Origin: Burkholderia sp. WAC0059
GTDB lineage: Bacteria; Pseudomonadota; Gammaproteobacteria; Burkholderiales; Burkholderiaceae
Reading direction: 5' to 3'
Assembly: GCF_002870125.1 (NCBI RefSeq)
Contig: NZ_PNEO01000021.1
Span: forward strand, 44,337-108,336
Length of the DNA: 64,000 nt
Shown: positions 19,972 through 29,330 of the stretch, in pieces
Numbering within the stretch: position 1 is the first letter of the stretch
How the letters are laid out: each line of letters begins with the position of its first letter
Translations under genes and position numbers: made by a program
Notes under the pieces: model-generated
What the model saw: the letters and a program-made list of their open reading frames with translations, nothing else
Database searches by the model: none
What the model was told of the DNA's origin: nothing

Positions 19972-20616
19972 ATGAAACTCGTTATCGGAGACAAGAATTA
20001 TTCGTCGTGGTCGATGCGCCCCTGGGTGCTGCTCGCGCATTTCGGCATCGCGTTCGAGGAAGCGGGGGTGGAGCTCGGTGAACCCGGCACGCGCGAGGCG
20101 ATCCTCGCGCATTCGCCCTCGGGCACCGTGCCCTGCCTCGTGACCGACGAGGGGCAGGCCGTTTGGGATTCGCTCGCGATCGCCGAGACGCTGGCCGAGC
20201 GCTATCCGCAGCATGCGCTGTGGCCGCGCGAGGCGTCGGCCCGCGCCCACGCGCGCAGCGTGAGCGCCGAGATGCACGCGGGCTTTGCCGAGCTGCGCCG
20301 CCAGATGCCGATGAACCTGCGTACGTCCCAGCCGGGCCGGAGCGTGACGCCCGCCGCGCTGGCCGACCTCGCGCGCATCGACGCGATCTGGCGGGATTGT
20401 CTCGAGGCGAGCGGCGGGCCGTTCCTGTTCGGCGCGTTCGGCATTGCCGACGCGATGTACGCGCCCGTCGTGATGCGCGTGAACAGCTACCGGCCGGCGC
20501 TGTCGGCGGCGGCGCTTGCCTACGGCGCGCGCATCACCGCGCTGCCGGCCGTGGCCGCCTGGATCGACGGCGCGCGGCGCGAAACCCACCGCGCGCAACG
20601 TTACGAGGACGCATGA
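19972..20616 (+). CDS. Glutathione S-transferase family protein
   Basis: A 214-residue GST with an N-terminal thioredoxin-like domain (MKLVIGDKNYSSWSMRPWVL; the Ser/Tyr cluster near residues 10-14 probably activates glutathione) and SPSGTVPCLVTDEG plus VWDSLAIAETLAERYP forming the glutathione site. An all-helical C-terminal domain follows. It resembles bacterial YfcF/zeta-like enzymes; the substrate is not known. The stop overlaps the cca start by four bases, so both genes are translationally coupled. Confidence 0.9.
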   Translation: MKLVIGDKNYSSWSMRPWVLLAHFGIAFEEAGVELGEPGTREAILAHSPSGTVPCLVTDEGQAVWDSLAIAETLAERYPQHALWPREASARAHARSVSAEMHAGFAELRRQMPMNLRTSQPGRSVTPAALADLARIDAIWRDCLEASGGPFLFGAFGIADAMYAPVVMRVNSYRPALSAAALAYGARITALPAVAAWIDGARRETHRAQRYEDA

Positions 20617-21854
20617 GAATCTATGTCGTAGGCGGCGCGATCCGCGACGAACTGCTCGGCCTGCCCGTGCGCGATCGCGACTACGTGGTGGTCGGCGCGA
20701 CGCCGGAGCAGATGGTCGCGCAGGGCTATCGTCCCGTGGGCAAGGATTTCCCCGTGTTTCTGCATCCGCAGACGCACGAGGAGTACGCGCTCGCGCGCAC
20801 CGAGCGCAAGGTGGCTGCCGGCTACCACGGCTTCCAGTTTTTCTACGCGCCCGACGTGACGCTCGAGGAGGACCTGGCGCGCCGCGACCTGACCGTCAAC
20901 GCGATGGCGCGCGAGGCGTTGCCGGGCGGCGAGCCGGCCGGTCCCGTGATCGATCCGTTCGGCGGCGAGGCGGACCTGCGCGCGCGCGTGTTCCGCCACG
21001 TGGGCGACGCGTTCCTCGAAGACCCGGTGCGGATTCTGCGGCTCGCGCGCTTCGCCGCGCGCTTCGCCGATTTCACGGTCGCGCCCGAAACGCTCGCGCT
21101 GATGACGACGATGGTCGCCTCGGGCGAGGTCGACGCGCTCGTGCCCGAGCGCGTCTGGCAGGAGGTGTCGCGCGGCCTGATGGAGGCGAAGCCCTCGCGC
21201 ATGGTCGAGGTGCTGCGCTCGTGCGGCGCGCTCGCGCGCGTGCTGCCCGAAGTCGACGAGCTCTTCGGCGTGCCGCAGCGCGCGGACTATCACCCGGAAA
21301 TCGACACGGGCCGGCACGTGATGATGGCCGTCGATTACGCGGCGGCCCAGGGCTATGCGCTGCCGGTGCGCTTCGCGGCGCTCACCCACGACCTCGGCAA
21401 GGCGGATACGCCGCCCGACGTGCTGCCGCGCCACATCGGCCACGAGGGGCGCGGCGTGACGCGCCTCGGTCCGCTCTGCGAGCGGCTGCGCGTGCCGAAC
21501 GACTGCCGCGATCTCGCGCTGCTCGTCGCGCGCGAGCACGGCAACGTGCATCACGTGATGGAGATGGGCGCGGCGGCGCTCGTGCGCATGCTCGAGCGTT
21601 GCGACGCGCTGCGCAAGCCCGCGCGCTTCGCCGAGGCCCTGCAGGCTTGCGAGGCCGATCTGCGCGGACGGCTCGGCTGGTCGCGCGAGCCGTATCCGCA
21701 GGCCGAACGGCTGCGCGTGGCGCTCGCGGCCGCGCGCGGTGTCGATGCCGGCGCGGTGGCGCGTGCGTGCGGCGGCGGGGCGGAGCGGATTCACGACGCG
21801 GTGCACGGCGCGCGCGTGGCGGCCGTCGAAGAGGCGCTGCGGGCGCAGGGTTAG
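20613..21854 (+). CDS. cca: Multifunctional CCA tRNA nucleotidyltransferase
   Basis: A 413-residue class II enzyme that adds or repairs the 3'-CCA end of tRNA, using CTP and ATP without a template. Visible motifs are the polymerase GGAIRDELLGLPVRDRDYVVVG at the N-terminus (metal-binding DxD in RDRDY), RRDLTVNAMA near residue 90, and the C-terminal HD phosphohydrolase domain AALTHDLGKADTP with RHIGHEGRG. The full length with HD domain matches the E. coli type, which also has phosphatase and 2',3'-cyclic phosphodiesterase activity. It starts within the ATGA overlap with the GST gene. Confidence 0.96.
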   Translation: MRIYVVGGAIRDELLGLPVRDRDYVVVGATPEQMVAQGYRPVGKDFPVFLHPQTHEEYALARTERKVAAGYHGFQFFYAPDVTLEEDLARRDLTVNAMAREALPGGEPAGPVIDPFGGEADLRARVFRHVGDAFLEDPVRILRLARFAARFADFTVAPETLALMTTMVASGEVDALVPERVWQEVSRGLMEAKPSRMVEVLRSCGALARVLPEVDELFGVPQRADYHPEIDTGRHVMMAVDYAAAQGYALPVRFAALTHDLGKADTPPDVLPRHIGHEGRGVTRLGPLCERLRVPNDCRDLALLVAREHGNVHHVMEMGAAALVRMLERCDALRKPARFAEALQACEADLRGRLGWSREPYPQAERLRVALAAARGVDAGAVARACGGGAERIHDAVHGARVAAVEEALRAQG

Positions 21855-21951
21855 GGCCTCTCTGCTCACGCTAAGGACGGGCTGGCTTGCGAACGGGCCC
21901 TTGCGGCCGGACGCGCGATGCCCCCCGACGGGCATCGGCGCGAACGAACCG

Positions 21952-22146
21952 CTAGAGCCAGCGCACGAGCAGCGACAGCAGCATCGAGAGCACGATCGTG
22001 GACATGAACGGCAGCGGATACGCGCGGCCGAACAGCCGCAGCGTGACGTCGCCGGGCAGCCGGCCGATGCCGACCTTGCGCAGCCACGGGGATGACCCCG
22101 AGAGGATCGCCACGGCGATGAAGGTGGCCAGGACCCAGCGGATCAT
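21952..22146 (-). CDS. DUF2905 family small membrane protein
   Basis: A 64-residue protein with two hydrophobic segments and the DUF2905 centre KVGIGRLPGDVTLRLFGRAYPLPF. The family is common in proteobacteria and Gram-positives and has no known function. It starts 16 bases after the MidA-like methyltransferase stop and is surely co-transcribed with it. Confidence 0.85.
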   Translation of the reverse strand: MIRWVLATFIAVAILSGSSPWLRKVGIGRLPGDVTLRLFGRAYPLPFMSTIVLSMLLSLLVRWL

Positions 22147-22162
22147 GAGCGCTCGCGCCGGC

Positions 22163-23371
22163 TCATAGCGTGTGGGAGCGGTCGCCGCGCGCGAACGCGT
22201 CGAGCGTCGCGTCGATGCCGCGCGAGAACGCGATCACCTTGAAGAGCTCGCCCATCTCGGCCTCGGAGACGAGCTTCTGCACCGCGTTCGCGGCAGGCAG
22301 GAAGCGCAGCGGGTCGCTCGGGTCGAGGCCGGCGAGCGTCTCGGCGATGCCGGCGTTCATCAGGAAGCGGGCCTGCGACGTGTAGCCGAGCAGGTCCGCG
22401 CCCGTTTCGACGGCGGCCTCGGCGAGGCCGCTGAACTCGACGTGCGAGGTGATGTCCTGCAAGCCGGGGTAGAGGAACGGGTCGCCGTGCGCGCGGTGGC
22501 GGTAGTGGCACATCAGCGTGCCCTCGCTGCGCTGCGCGTGGTAGTACTCGCGGCGCGGAAAGCCGTAGTCGACGAAGAACGCCGCGCCGCGCCCGAGCAT
22601 CGTGCAGACGGTGCGCACGAACGCGAGCGCCGCGTCGTGGGTTTCGGTCGCGTAGTCGTGGGGGCCCTCGATGCCGGCGAGCAGGCGGGCCGCGACGCCG
22701 CCGTCGCGCCCGGCGTCGAGCGGCTTGTCCGAGAACGCGAAGGGCGCATGCCCGTTCTCCGCCGCCGCGACGCCGCGCTCGTGCCAGAGCCCGTCGAGAC
22801 GCGCGAACAGGCGCACGGGCATGGCGTCGAGCACTTCGTTGCCGAGCACCACGCCGTCGAACTTTTCGGGCAGCGCGTCGAGCCACTGCACGCGAGCGGC
22901 GAGGGCCGGCGCCTGCGCTTCGAGCGTCGCGCGCTGGCGCTCGCGCAACTCGCCCGACAGCTCGACGATCGCGTAGGACTCGGGCGCCGCGCCGGCCGCG
23001 TCGAGCGCCGCGAGCAGCCCCGCCGCGAGCTTGCCGGTCCCCGCCCCGAATTCCATGAGCCGGCGCGTGCCGCTTGCCGCGAGCGCCTGCGCCACGGGCC
23101 GCGCGAGCGTGGCGGCGAAGAACGGCGAGAGCTCCGGCGCGGTCACGAAGTCGCTGCCGTCGCCTTCGTGCCAGCCGAACTTGCGCGCGCCGCCGCTGTA
23201 ATAGCCGAGTCCCGGCGCATAGAGCGCGCGCTCCATGTAGCGGTCGAACGGCAGCCAGCCGCCCGCCGCCGCGATTTCGGCGCGCAGCGTGGCGACGAGC
23301 GCCGCGGACTGCGCGAGCGCGGCCGGGCCCGGAACGGGTAAACTAGCGGGCTCGTGAGCTTTCGGATTCAT
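22163..23371 (-). CDS. MidA-family class I SAM-dependent methyltransferase
   Basis: A 402-residue Methyltransf_28/MidA family protein. GGWLPFDRYMERALYAPGLG near residue 38 and the SAM-binding LMEFGAGTGKLAAGLL near residue 105 are typical. GVVLGNEVLDAMPVRLF, FFVDYGFPRREYYH and GTLMCHYRHRAHGDPFLYPG are the other family blocks. The mitochondrial relative NDUFAF7 methylates an arginine of complex I during assembly; the bacterial target is unproven. The ATG at 23371 lies 13 bases from the start of the divergent SDR gene, with TACAAT ending six bases before it, so the mRNA may be leaderless. Confidence 0.9.
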   Translation of the reverse strand: MNPKAHEPASLPVPGPAALAQSAALVATLRAEIAAAGGWLPFDRYMERALYAPGLGYYSGGARKFGWHEGDGSDFVTAPELSPFFAATLARPVAQALAASGTRRLMEFGAGTGKLAAGLLAALDAAGAAPESYAIVELSGELRERQRATLEAQAPALAARVQWLDALPEKFDGVVLGNEVLDAMPVRLFARLDGLWHERGVAAAENGHAPFAFSDKPLDAGRDGGVAARLLAGIEGPHDYATETHDAALAFVRTVCTMLGRGAAFFVDYGFPRREYYHAQRSEGTLMCHYRHRAHGDPFLYPGLQDITSHVEFSGLAEAAVETGADLLGYTSQARFLMNAGIAETLAGLDPSDPLRFLPAANAVQKLVSEAEMGELFKVIAFSRGIDATLDAFARGDRSHTL

Positions 23372-23384
23372 CCCGGCATTGTAA

Positions 23385-24224
23385 ATGAGCGCTCTCTCCG
23401 GCATCCAGCCTGTTCCCGGAGCCGATCCGGCCGGATCGGCGGGGGCCGCCGCGCGCGTGGCGCTGGTGACGGGCGGCGCGCGCCGGATCGGCCGCGCGCT
23501 CGCGCTGGGCTTTGCCGCGCGCGGCTGGGACGTGGCCGTGCATTTCGGCACGTCGCGCGACGAGGCGCACGAGGTGGTCGCGCGGATCACCGCGCTGGGC
23601 CGCCGCGCCTGCGCGCTGCACGCGGACCTAGCCGACGAGCGCGAGGCGGCGCGGCTCGTGCCGGACTGCATCGCCGCGCTCGGCCGGCCGGCGTGCGTGG
23701 TGAACAACGCCTCGCGCTTCGACGCGGACACGGCGCTCGACGTCGGCTACGAGCAACTGCTCGCGCTCATGGCCGTCAACGTGGGCGCACCGCTCGTGCT
23801 GGCGCGCGCGCTTTACGAGGCGACGCCCGAGGCCGCGCGCGAGAACGAGTCGCTGCGCGCCGTCGTCATCAACGTGCTGGACCAGAAGCTGTACAACATG
23901 AATCCGGACTATCTGTCGTACACGCTGACGAAGGCCGCGCTGCAGAACGCCACGGTCGCGCTCGCCCAGGCGCTCGCGCCGAAGGTGCGCGTGGTGGGGC
24001 TCGCGCCCGGCCTCACGCTGCAGTCGGGCGAGCAGACGCCCGAGGGCTTCGTCGCCGCGCATCGCGTTACGCCGCTGGGCCGCGCCTCGCGGCCCGGCGA
24101 CATCGTGGACGCCGCGCTGTACCTGGCCGACGCGGCCGGCGTGACCGGCACGACGCTCGTCGTCGACGGCGGCCAGCACCTCGTGCCGCTCTCGCGCGAC
24201 GTGATGTTTTTGACCGGCGCCTGA
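23385..24224 (+). CDS. Pteridine-reductase-like SDR oxidoreductase
   Basis: A 279-residue SDR. The nucleotide motif VTGGARRIGRALALGF fits the TGxxxRxG signature of PTR1/FolM pteridine reductases rather than the usual TGxxxGxG. VNNASRFDADTA is the structural motif, and the catalytic pair is in YLSYTLTKAALQN (Tyr, Lys), preceded by VLDQKLYNMNPD. FolM-type enzymes reduce dihydromonapterin or dihydrofolate. The next gene is folB, which supports a pterin or folate role. Its first 18 residues precede the Rossmann start, so the true start may be slightly downstream. Confidence 0.85.
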   Translation: MSALSGIQPVPGADPAGSAGAAARVALVTGGARRIGRALALGFAARGWDVAVHFGTSRDEAHEVVARITALGRRACALHADLADEREAARLVPDCIAALGRPACVVNNASRFDADTALDVGYEQLLALMAVNVGAPLVLARALYEATPEAARENESLRAVVINVLDQKLYNMNPDYLSYTLTKAALQNATVALAQALAPKVRVVGLAPGLTLQSGEQTPEGFVAAHRVTPLGRASRPGDIVDAALYLADAAGVTGTTLVVDGGQHLVPLSRDVMFLTGA

Positions 24225-24409
24225 GCGTTGGCGCGCCGGACCGGGTCCGGACGACGCCCGCTTCCGGTCTGCTTGCGGATTGCGTCCGGGCTGCCTGCGG
24301 GCGGCTTCCGGACGCGCCGCACTTGAGACGAAACCTGATGAACCCCCGCGGCGTGCCCCCATGTGAGCGCACCCGCACGCCCGACACGCTTTTTTCGACT
24401 GGAACGAAC

Positions 24410-24805
24410 ATGCTCGCCGCCTTATCGCACCCCCGGCTCGCCGACTGCCGCCGGCTCTTCCTGCGCAACTACGAAGTGCGCATCAACATCGGCGTACACG
24501 ACTTCGAGAAGCGCGGCGAGCAGCGGGTCGTCATCAACATCGACCTGTTCGTGCCGCTTTCGCTGTCGACGCCGCACGAGGACAAGCTGCGCGAGGTCGT
24601 CGACTACGACTTCATGCGCACGACCGTGGCCGAGCGCGTCGGGCAGGGCCACATTCACCTGCAGGAAACGCTCTGCGACGACCTCGTACGCGCGCTGCTC
24701 GCGCACGACCAGGTGCGCGCCGTGCGCGTTTCCACGGAGAAGCCCGACGTCTATCCGGACTGCGACGCCGTGGGCGTCGAGGTCTTTCGCATCAAGGAGG
24801 ACTGA
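24410..24805 (+). CDS. folB: Dihydroneopterin aldolase family protein
   Basis: 131 residues. It matches the FolB/DHNA fold: FLRNYEVRINIGVHDFEKRGEQRVVINIDL, shown here in part by RNYEVRINIGVHDFEK, followed by VVDYDFMRTTVAERV and VRVSTEKPDVYPDCDAVGVEV, with the Lys of STEKPDV in the usual catalytic place. The enzyme converts dihydroneopterin to 6-hydroxymethyl-dihydropterin in folate synthesis. I prefer the ATG at 24410; an in-frame ATG at 24338 would add an unrelated Pro/Arg-rich stretch. ttcA follows three bases after the stop. Confidence 0.88.
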   Translation: MLAALSHPRLADCRRLFLRNYEVRINIGVHDFEKRGEQRVVINIDLFVPLSLSTPHEDKLREVVDYDFMRTTVAERVGQGHIHLQETLCDDLVRALLAHDQVRAVRVSTEKPDVYPDCDAVGVEVFRIKED

Positions 24806-24808
24806 GTC

Positions 24809-25774
24809 ATGAACGCCCCCGAACCGTTGCCGGCTCCGGCCGACGAAACCGGCCGCCACGCGCTCACGCGCCGCGAGCAGAAAGAAGCCTACGAGAACAA
24901 CAAGCTCTTCAAGCGGCTCGCGCGCCAGGTCGGTCAGGCGATTGCCGACTACAACATGATCGAGGACGGCGACAAGGTGATGGTCTGCCTTTCGGGCGGC
25001 AAGGACAGCTACGCGATGCTCGACGTCCTGCTGCGCCTGCGCGAGCGCGCGCCGATCGACTTCGACATCGTCGCCGTCAATCTGGACCAGAAGCAGCCGG
25101 GCTTTCCGGAGCACGTGCTGCCCGAGTACCTGACGCAGCGCGGCGTGCCGTTCCACATCGAGAACCAGGACACCTACAGCATCGTCAAGCGCCTCGTGCC
25201 CGAGGGCAAGACCACCTGCTCGCTGTGCTCGCGGCTGCGGCGCGGCATCCTGTACCGCGTCGCCGGCGAACTCGGCGCGACGAAGATCGCGCTCGGCCAC
25301 CATCGCGACGACATCCTGCAGACGCTGCTGCTGAACCTGTTCTACGGCGGCAAGCTGAAGGGCATGCCGCCGAAGCTGCAGTCCGACGACGGCCGCAACG
25401 TCGTGATCCGGCCGCTCGCCTACGTGAAGGAAACCGACCTCGAGAAATACGCCGAGCTGCGCGCGTTTCCGATCATTCCGTGCAACCTCTGCGGCAGCCA
25501 GCCGAACCTGAAGCGCGCCGAGATGAAGGCGCTGATCCGCGAGTGGGACAAGCGCTTTCCGGGACGCGTCGACAACATGTTCAACGCGCTGTCGAACGTC
25601 GTGCCGTCGCACCTGATGGACCCGGCGTTCTTTCCGTTCGCGGGGCTGCGCGCGAGCGGCGTCGCCGACCCGCAGGGCGACATCGCGTTCGACGAGGAGC
25701 CGTGCTCGAGCCCGGACCCGCTGGGCGATGCGGGCCGGCCGATCGCGTTCGTGCCGCTCGACGAGCGCGACTAG
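24809..25774 (+). CDS. ttcA: tRNA 2-thiocytidine(32) synthetase
   Basis: A 321-residue TtcA, which thiolates cytidine 32 in certain tRNAs using ATP and an oxygen-sensitive iron-sulfur cluster. The PP-loop LSGGKDSYAML lies near residue 59, the cluster-binding CSLC near residue 137 and CNLC near residue 229, and the GHHRDDILQTLLLNLFYGGK segment follows the first CxxC pair. The C-terminal 30 residues are acidic. It overlaps nothing and starts three bases after folB, forming an SDR-folB-ttcA run on the plus strand. Confidence 0.96.
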   Translation: MNAPEPLPAPADETGRHALTRREQKEAYENNKLFKRLARQVGQAIADYNMIEDGDKVMVCLSGGKDSYAMLDVLLRLRERAPIDFDIVAVNLDQKQPGFPEHVLPEYLTQRGVPFHIENQDTYSIVKRLVPEGKTTCSLCSRLRRGILYRVAGELGATKIALGHHRDDILQTLLLNLFYGGKLKGMPPKLQSDDGRNVVIRPLAYVKETDLEKYAELRAFPIIPCNLCGSQPNLKRAEMKALIREWDKRFPGRVDNMFNALSNVVPSHLMDPAFFPFAGLRASGVADPQGDIAFDEEPCSSPDPLGDAGRPIAFVPLDERD

Positions 25775-25805
25775 GCGAGCGGCGGGCGCCGCCCCTAGCC
25801 GATAT

Positions 25806-25838
25806 CCCAGGCCGACCCCAGGCCGACCCCAGGCCGAT
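25806..25838 (+). repeat. Triplicated 11-bp repeat between ttcA and glmU
   Basis: CCCAGGCCGAC is repeated three times in tandem (the last base of the third copy is T). The remainder of the 289-base gap is GC-rich, with no clear terminator seen. Confidence 0.75.
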
Positions 25839-26063
25839 CGGCATTCCGACTGCCGGCCGATCCCCGGCGCCGGCCGCCGATTTCGGAGTCCCCGGGGCGC
25901 GGTTTCCGTCGAACCGGGGACCGCGATGGGCGTACCCGAAAGCCGGGCGCAGCGCGCCGCGCCGCCGCCGCCCGAAAACCCCTCCGGACGCGGCCCGCAG
26001 CGGAATGCGGACGGGGCCGCATGCTAGAATTTGCGCTCTTTTCCACCGTTTTTCGCCGATGCC

Positions 26064-27443
26064 ATGAACATCGTGATTTTGGCGGCGGGCGCCGGTACGC
26101 GGATGCACTCCGCATTGCCGAAGGTGCTCCATCCTCTGGCCGGCCGACCGCTCCTCTCGCATGTCATCGACACGGCCCGCAGCCTCGGGCCGACGCGGCT
26201 CGTCGTCGTGATCGGTCACGGCGGCGAGGCCGTGCGCGCTGCCCTCGCCGCGCCCGACGTGCAGTTCGCGGAGCAGCGCGAGCGGCTCGGCACCGGGCAC
26301 GCGCTGCAGCAGGCGCTGCCGTTCATCGACCCGGGCGCGCCGACGCTCGTGCTTTACGGCGACGTGCCGCTCACGCGGGCCGGCACGCTGCGGCGGCTCG
26401 CCGACGCGGTGGCGGGCGGCGCGAAAGACGGCAAGGGCCGCTACGGCCTCCTGACCGTCACGCTCGACGACCCTACCGGTTACGGCCGCATCGTGCGCGA
26501 CGCCGCGGGCAAGGTCGCGCGCATCGTCGAGCAGAAGGATGCGAGCGCCGCCGAGCGCGAAATCGCCGAGGTCAACACCGGCATCGTCATGGTGCCGGGC
26601 GCGCCGCTCGCGGGTTGGCTCGCGGCGCTCAAGAACGAGAACGCGCAGGGCGAGTTCTATCTGACCGACGTCGTCGCGCAGGCGAAGGCCGACGGGTTCG
26701 AGATCGTCACGGCGCAGCCCGACGCGGTCTGGGAGACGCTCGGCGTGAACAGCAAGCCCCAGCTCGCCGAACTCGAGCGCATTTATCAGCGCAACACGGC
26801 CGATGCGCTGCTCGCGGCCGGCGTCACGCTCGCGGACCCGGCGCGCCTCGACGTGCGCGGCACGCTCACGTGCGCGCGCGACGTGTCGATCGACGTGAAC
26901 TGCGTGTTCGAGGGCGAGGTGACGCTCGGCGAGAACGTGTCGATCGGGCCGAACTGCGTGATCCGCCACGCGACGATCGGCGCCGGCACGCGCGTGGACG
27001 CCTATACGCACATCGAAGGCGCGACGGTCGGCGCGCACGCGGTGCTCGGCCCCTACGCGCGGCTGCGTCCCGGCGCGGCGCTGGCCGACGAGGTGCACGT
27101 GGGCAATTTCGTCGAGGTGAAGAATTCGGTCATCGGCCAGGGCTCGAAGGCGAACCATCTGACTTACGTCGGCGACGCCGACGTGGGCGCGCGCGTGAAC
27201 CTCGGCGCGGGCACGATCACCTGCAATTACGACGGCGTCAACAAGCATCGCACCGTGATCGGCGACGACGTGTTCGTCGGCTCCGACACGCAGCTCGTCG
27301 CGCCGGTGCGCGTGGGGCGGGGCGCGACGATCGCGGCCGGCACGACGATCTGGAAGGACGTGAACGACGGCGTGCTCGTGCTCAACGACCGGAAGCAGAC
27401 CGAGAAGCCCGGCTACGTCCGCCCGACGAAGAAAAAGCGCTGA
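26064..27443 (+). CDS. glmU: Bifunctional GlcNAc-1-phosphate uridyltransferase / GlcN-1-P acetyltransferase
   Basis: A 459-residue GlmU making UDP-GlcNAc for peptidoglycan and lipopolysaccharide. The N-terminal pyrophosphorylase domain carries ILAAGAGTRMHSALPKVLH near residue 5, and ERLGTGHALQQAL and YGDVPLT in the middle. The C-terminal left-handed beta-helix acetyltransferase has hexapeptide repeats from about residue 255, with LGAGTITCNYDGVNKHRTVI holding the acetyl-CoA and catalytic His contacts. Only the ATG at 26064 fits the family start; the longer frame begins with non-conserved residues. It is followed 69 bases later by glmS. Confidence 0.97.
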   Translation: MNIVILAAGAGTRMHSALPKVLHPLAGRPLLSHVIDTARSLGPTRLVVVIGHGGEAVRAALAAPDVQFAEQRERLGTGHALQQALPFIDPGAPTLVLYGDVPLTRAGTLRRLADAVAGGAKDGKGRYGLLTVTLDDPTGYGRIVRDAAGKVARIVEQKDASAAEREIAEVNTGIVMVPGAPLAGWLAALKNENAQGEFYLTDVVAQAKADGFEIVTAQPDAVWETLGVNSKPQLAELERIYQRNTADALLAAGVTLADPARLDVRGTLTCARDVSIDVNCVFEGEVTLGENVSIGPNCVIRHATIGAGTRVDAYTHIEGATVGAHAVLGPYARLRPGAALADEVHVGNFVEVKNSVIGQGSKANHLTYVGDADVGARVNLGAGTITCNYDGVNKHRTVIGDDVFVGSDTQLVAPVRVGRGATIAAGTTIWKDVNDGVLVLNDRKQTEKPGYVRPTKKKR

Positions 27444-27512
27444 AAAAAGGAACCGGGCGGGCGCGTTTCGCGTGGCGGCCCGCGCCCCCTCATTTGCAAA
27501 GGATCGATTTCC

Positions 27513-29330
27513 ATGTGCGGCATTGTCGGCGCGGTTGCGCAACGTAACATCGTCCCCGTCCTGATCGAAGGGCTGCGGCGCCTCGAATATCGCGGCTACG
27601 ACTCGTGCGGCGTGGCCGTGCTCGGCGCCGACGGGCCGCAGCGCGTGCGCAGCGTCGCGCGCGTCGCCGACCTCGACGGGCAGGTGCGCGAAGCCCATTT
27701 CGAAGGCGTGAGCGGCATCGCGCACACGCGCTGGGCGACGCACGGCGCGCCGACCGTCAACAACGCGCATCCGATCGCCTCGCGCGATGCGCTCGTGATC
27801 GTGCACAACGGCATCATCGAGAACTACGAGGTACTGCGCGAAGCGCTGCGCGCGAAGGGCTACGAATTCGTCTCGCAGACCGACACCGAGGTCGTCGCGC
27901 ACCTGATCCACAGCCATTACGCGGGCGACCTGTTCGCGGCCGTCATCGCGGCCGTGCGGCAACTGCACGGCGCCTACGCGATCGCCGTCATGCACCGGGA
28001 CCAGCCGCACACGGTGGTCGGCGCGCGCGCGGGCTCGCCGCTCGTCGTCGGCCTCGGCAACGGCGAGAACTTCCTCGCCTCCGACGCGCTGGCGCTCGCC
28101 GGCAGCACCGACCGCTTCATCTTTCTCGACGAAGGCGACGTCTGCGAACTCACGCTCGACGCGGTGCGCGTGGCGGACCGCCACGGCAACGCGGCGCGGC
28201 GCGAGGTGCGCGAGGTGCAGGCCTACGGCAGCGCCGTCGACCTCGGCCCGTATCGCCACTACATGCAGAAGGAAATCTTCGAGCAGCCGCGCGCGATCGG
28301 CGACACGATCCTCGCCACCGACGCGTTCGTGCCGGGCCTTTTCGGCGAGCGCGCCGAGGCGGTGTTCCGCGACATCGACAGCGTGCTGATTCTCGCGTGC
28401 GGCACGAGCTACTACTCGGGCCTGACGGCGAAATACTGGCTGGAGTCGGTCGCGAAGATCCGTACCGAGGTGGAGATCGCGAGCGAATACCGCTACCGCG
28501 AATCGGTGCCGAACCCGCGCACGCTCGTGATCGCCATTTCGCAGTCGGGCGAGACGGCCGATACGATCGCGGCGCTCAGGCACGCGCAGTCGCTCGGCCA
28601 TACGCACACGCTCGCCGTGTGCAACGTCGCGACGAGCGCGATGGTGCGGCTCACCGAGCTTCGCTTCCTGACGCACGCGGGCACCGAGATCGGCGTCGCC
28701 TCGACGAAGGCCTTCACGACGCAGCTCGTGGCGCTGTTCACGCTGGCCGTGACGCTCGGCCGGCTGCGCGGGCACGTGAGCGCGGCCGACGAGGCCAGCT
28801 ACCTGAAGCAGTTGCGGCACCTGCCGGCGGCGCTCAACGGCGTGCTGGCGCTGGAGCCGCAGATCATCGCGTGGTCGGCCGAGTTCGCGCGCCGCGAGCA
28901 TGCGCTGTTCCTCGGCCGCGGCCTGCACTATCCGATCGCGCTCGAAGGGGCGCTCAAGCTCAAGGAAATCTCCTACATTCACGCGGAGGCCTACCCGGCC
29001 GGCGAACTCAAGCACGGGCCGCTCGCGCTCGTCACCGAGGCGATGCCGGTCGTGACGGTCGCGCCGAACGACGCGCTGCTCGAAAAGCTCAAGTCGAACA
29101 TGCAGGAAGTGCGCGCGCGCGGCGGCAAGCTCTACGTGTTCGCCGACGCGGGCACGCACATCGTGAGCGAGGACGGCATTCAGGTGATCCGCATGCCGGA
29201 GCACTACGGCCTGCTCTCGCCGATCCTGCACGTCGTGCCGCTGCAACTGCTCGCTTACCATACGGCCTGCGAGCTCGGCACCGACGTCGACAAGCCGCGC
29301 AATCTCGCGAAGTCCGTGACGGTGGAGTGA
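27513..29330 (+). CDS. glmS: Glutamine-fructose-6-phosphate aminotransferase (isomerizing)
   Basis: A 605-residue GlmS producing glucosamine-6-phosphate from fructose-6-phosphate and glutamine, the first step toward UDP-GlcNAc. The N-terminal class II amidotransferase starts MCGIVGAVAQRNIV with Cys2 as nucleophile, then RRLEYRGYDSCG and THGAPTVNNAHP. Two SIS sugar-isomerase domains follow (LACGTSYYSGLTAKYW near residue 295, AISQSGETADTIAAL near residue 343), and the C-terminus is DKPRNLAKSVTVE as in other GlmS. With glmU just upstream the pair forms an amino-sugar operon. Confidence 0.97.
   Translation: MCGIVGAVAQRNIVPVLIEGLRRLEYRGYDSCGVAVLGADGPQRVRSVARVADLDGQVREAHFEGVSGIAHTRWATHGAPTVNNAHPIASRDALVIVHNGIIENYEVLREALRAKGYEFVSQTDTEVVAHLIHSHYAGDLFAAVIAAVRQLHGAYAIAVMHRDQPHTVVGARAGSPLVVGLGNGENFLASDALALAGSTDRFIFLDEGDVCELTLDAVRVADRHGNAARREVREVQAYGSAVDLGPYRHYMQKEIFEQPRAIGDTILATDAFVPGLFGERAEAVFRDIDSVLILACGTSYYSGLTAKYWLESVAKIRTEVEIASEYRYRESVPNPRTLVIAISQSGETADTIAALRHAQSLGHTHTLAVCNVATSAMVRLTELRFLTHAGTEIGVASTKAFTTQLVALFTLAVTLGRLRGHVSAADEASYLKQLRHLPAALNGVLALEPQIIAWSAEFARREHALFLGRGLHYPIALEGALKLKEISYIHAEAYPAGELKHGPLALVTEAMPVVTVAPNDALLEKLKSNMQEVRARGGKLYVFADAGTHIVSEDGIQVIRMPEHYGLLSPILHVVPLQLLAYHTACELGTDVDKPRNLAKSVTVE

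Noticed and set aside
25581..29261. 1226-codon minus-strand open frame
   Set aside because: It lies opposite glmU and glmS and is an Arg/His-rich mirror of their codons.
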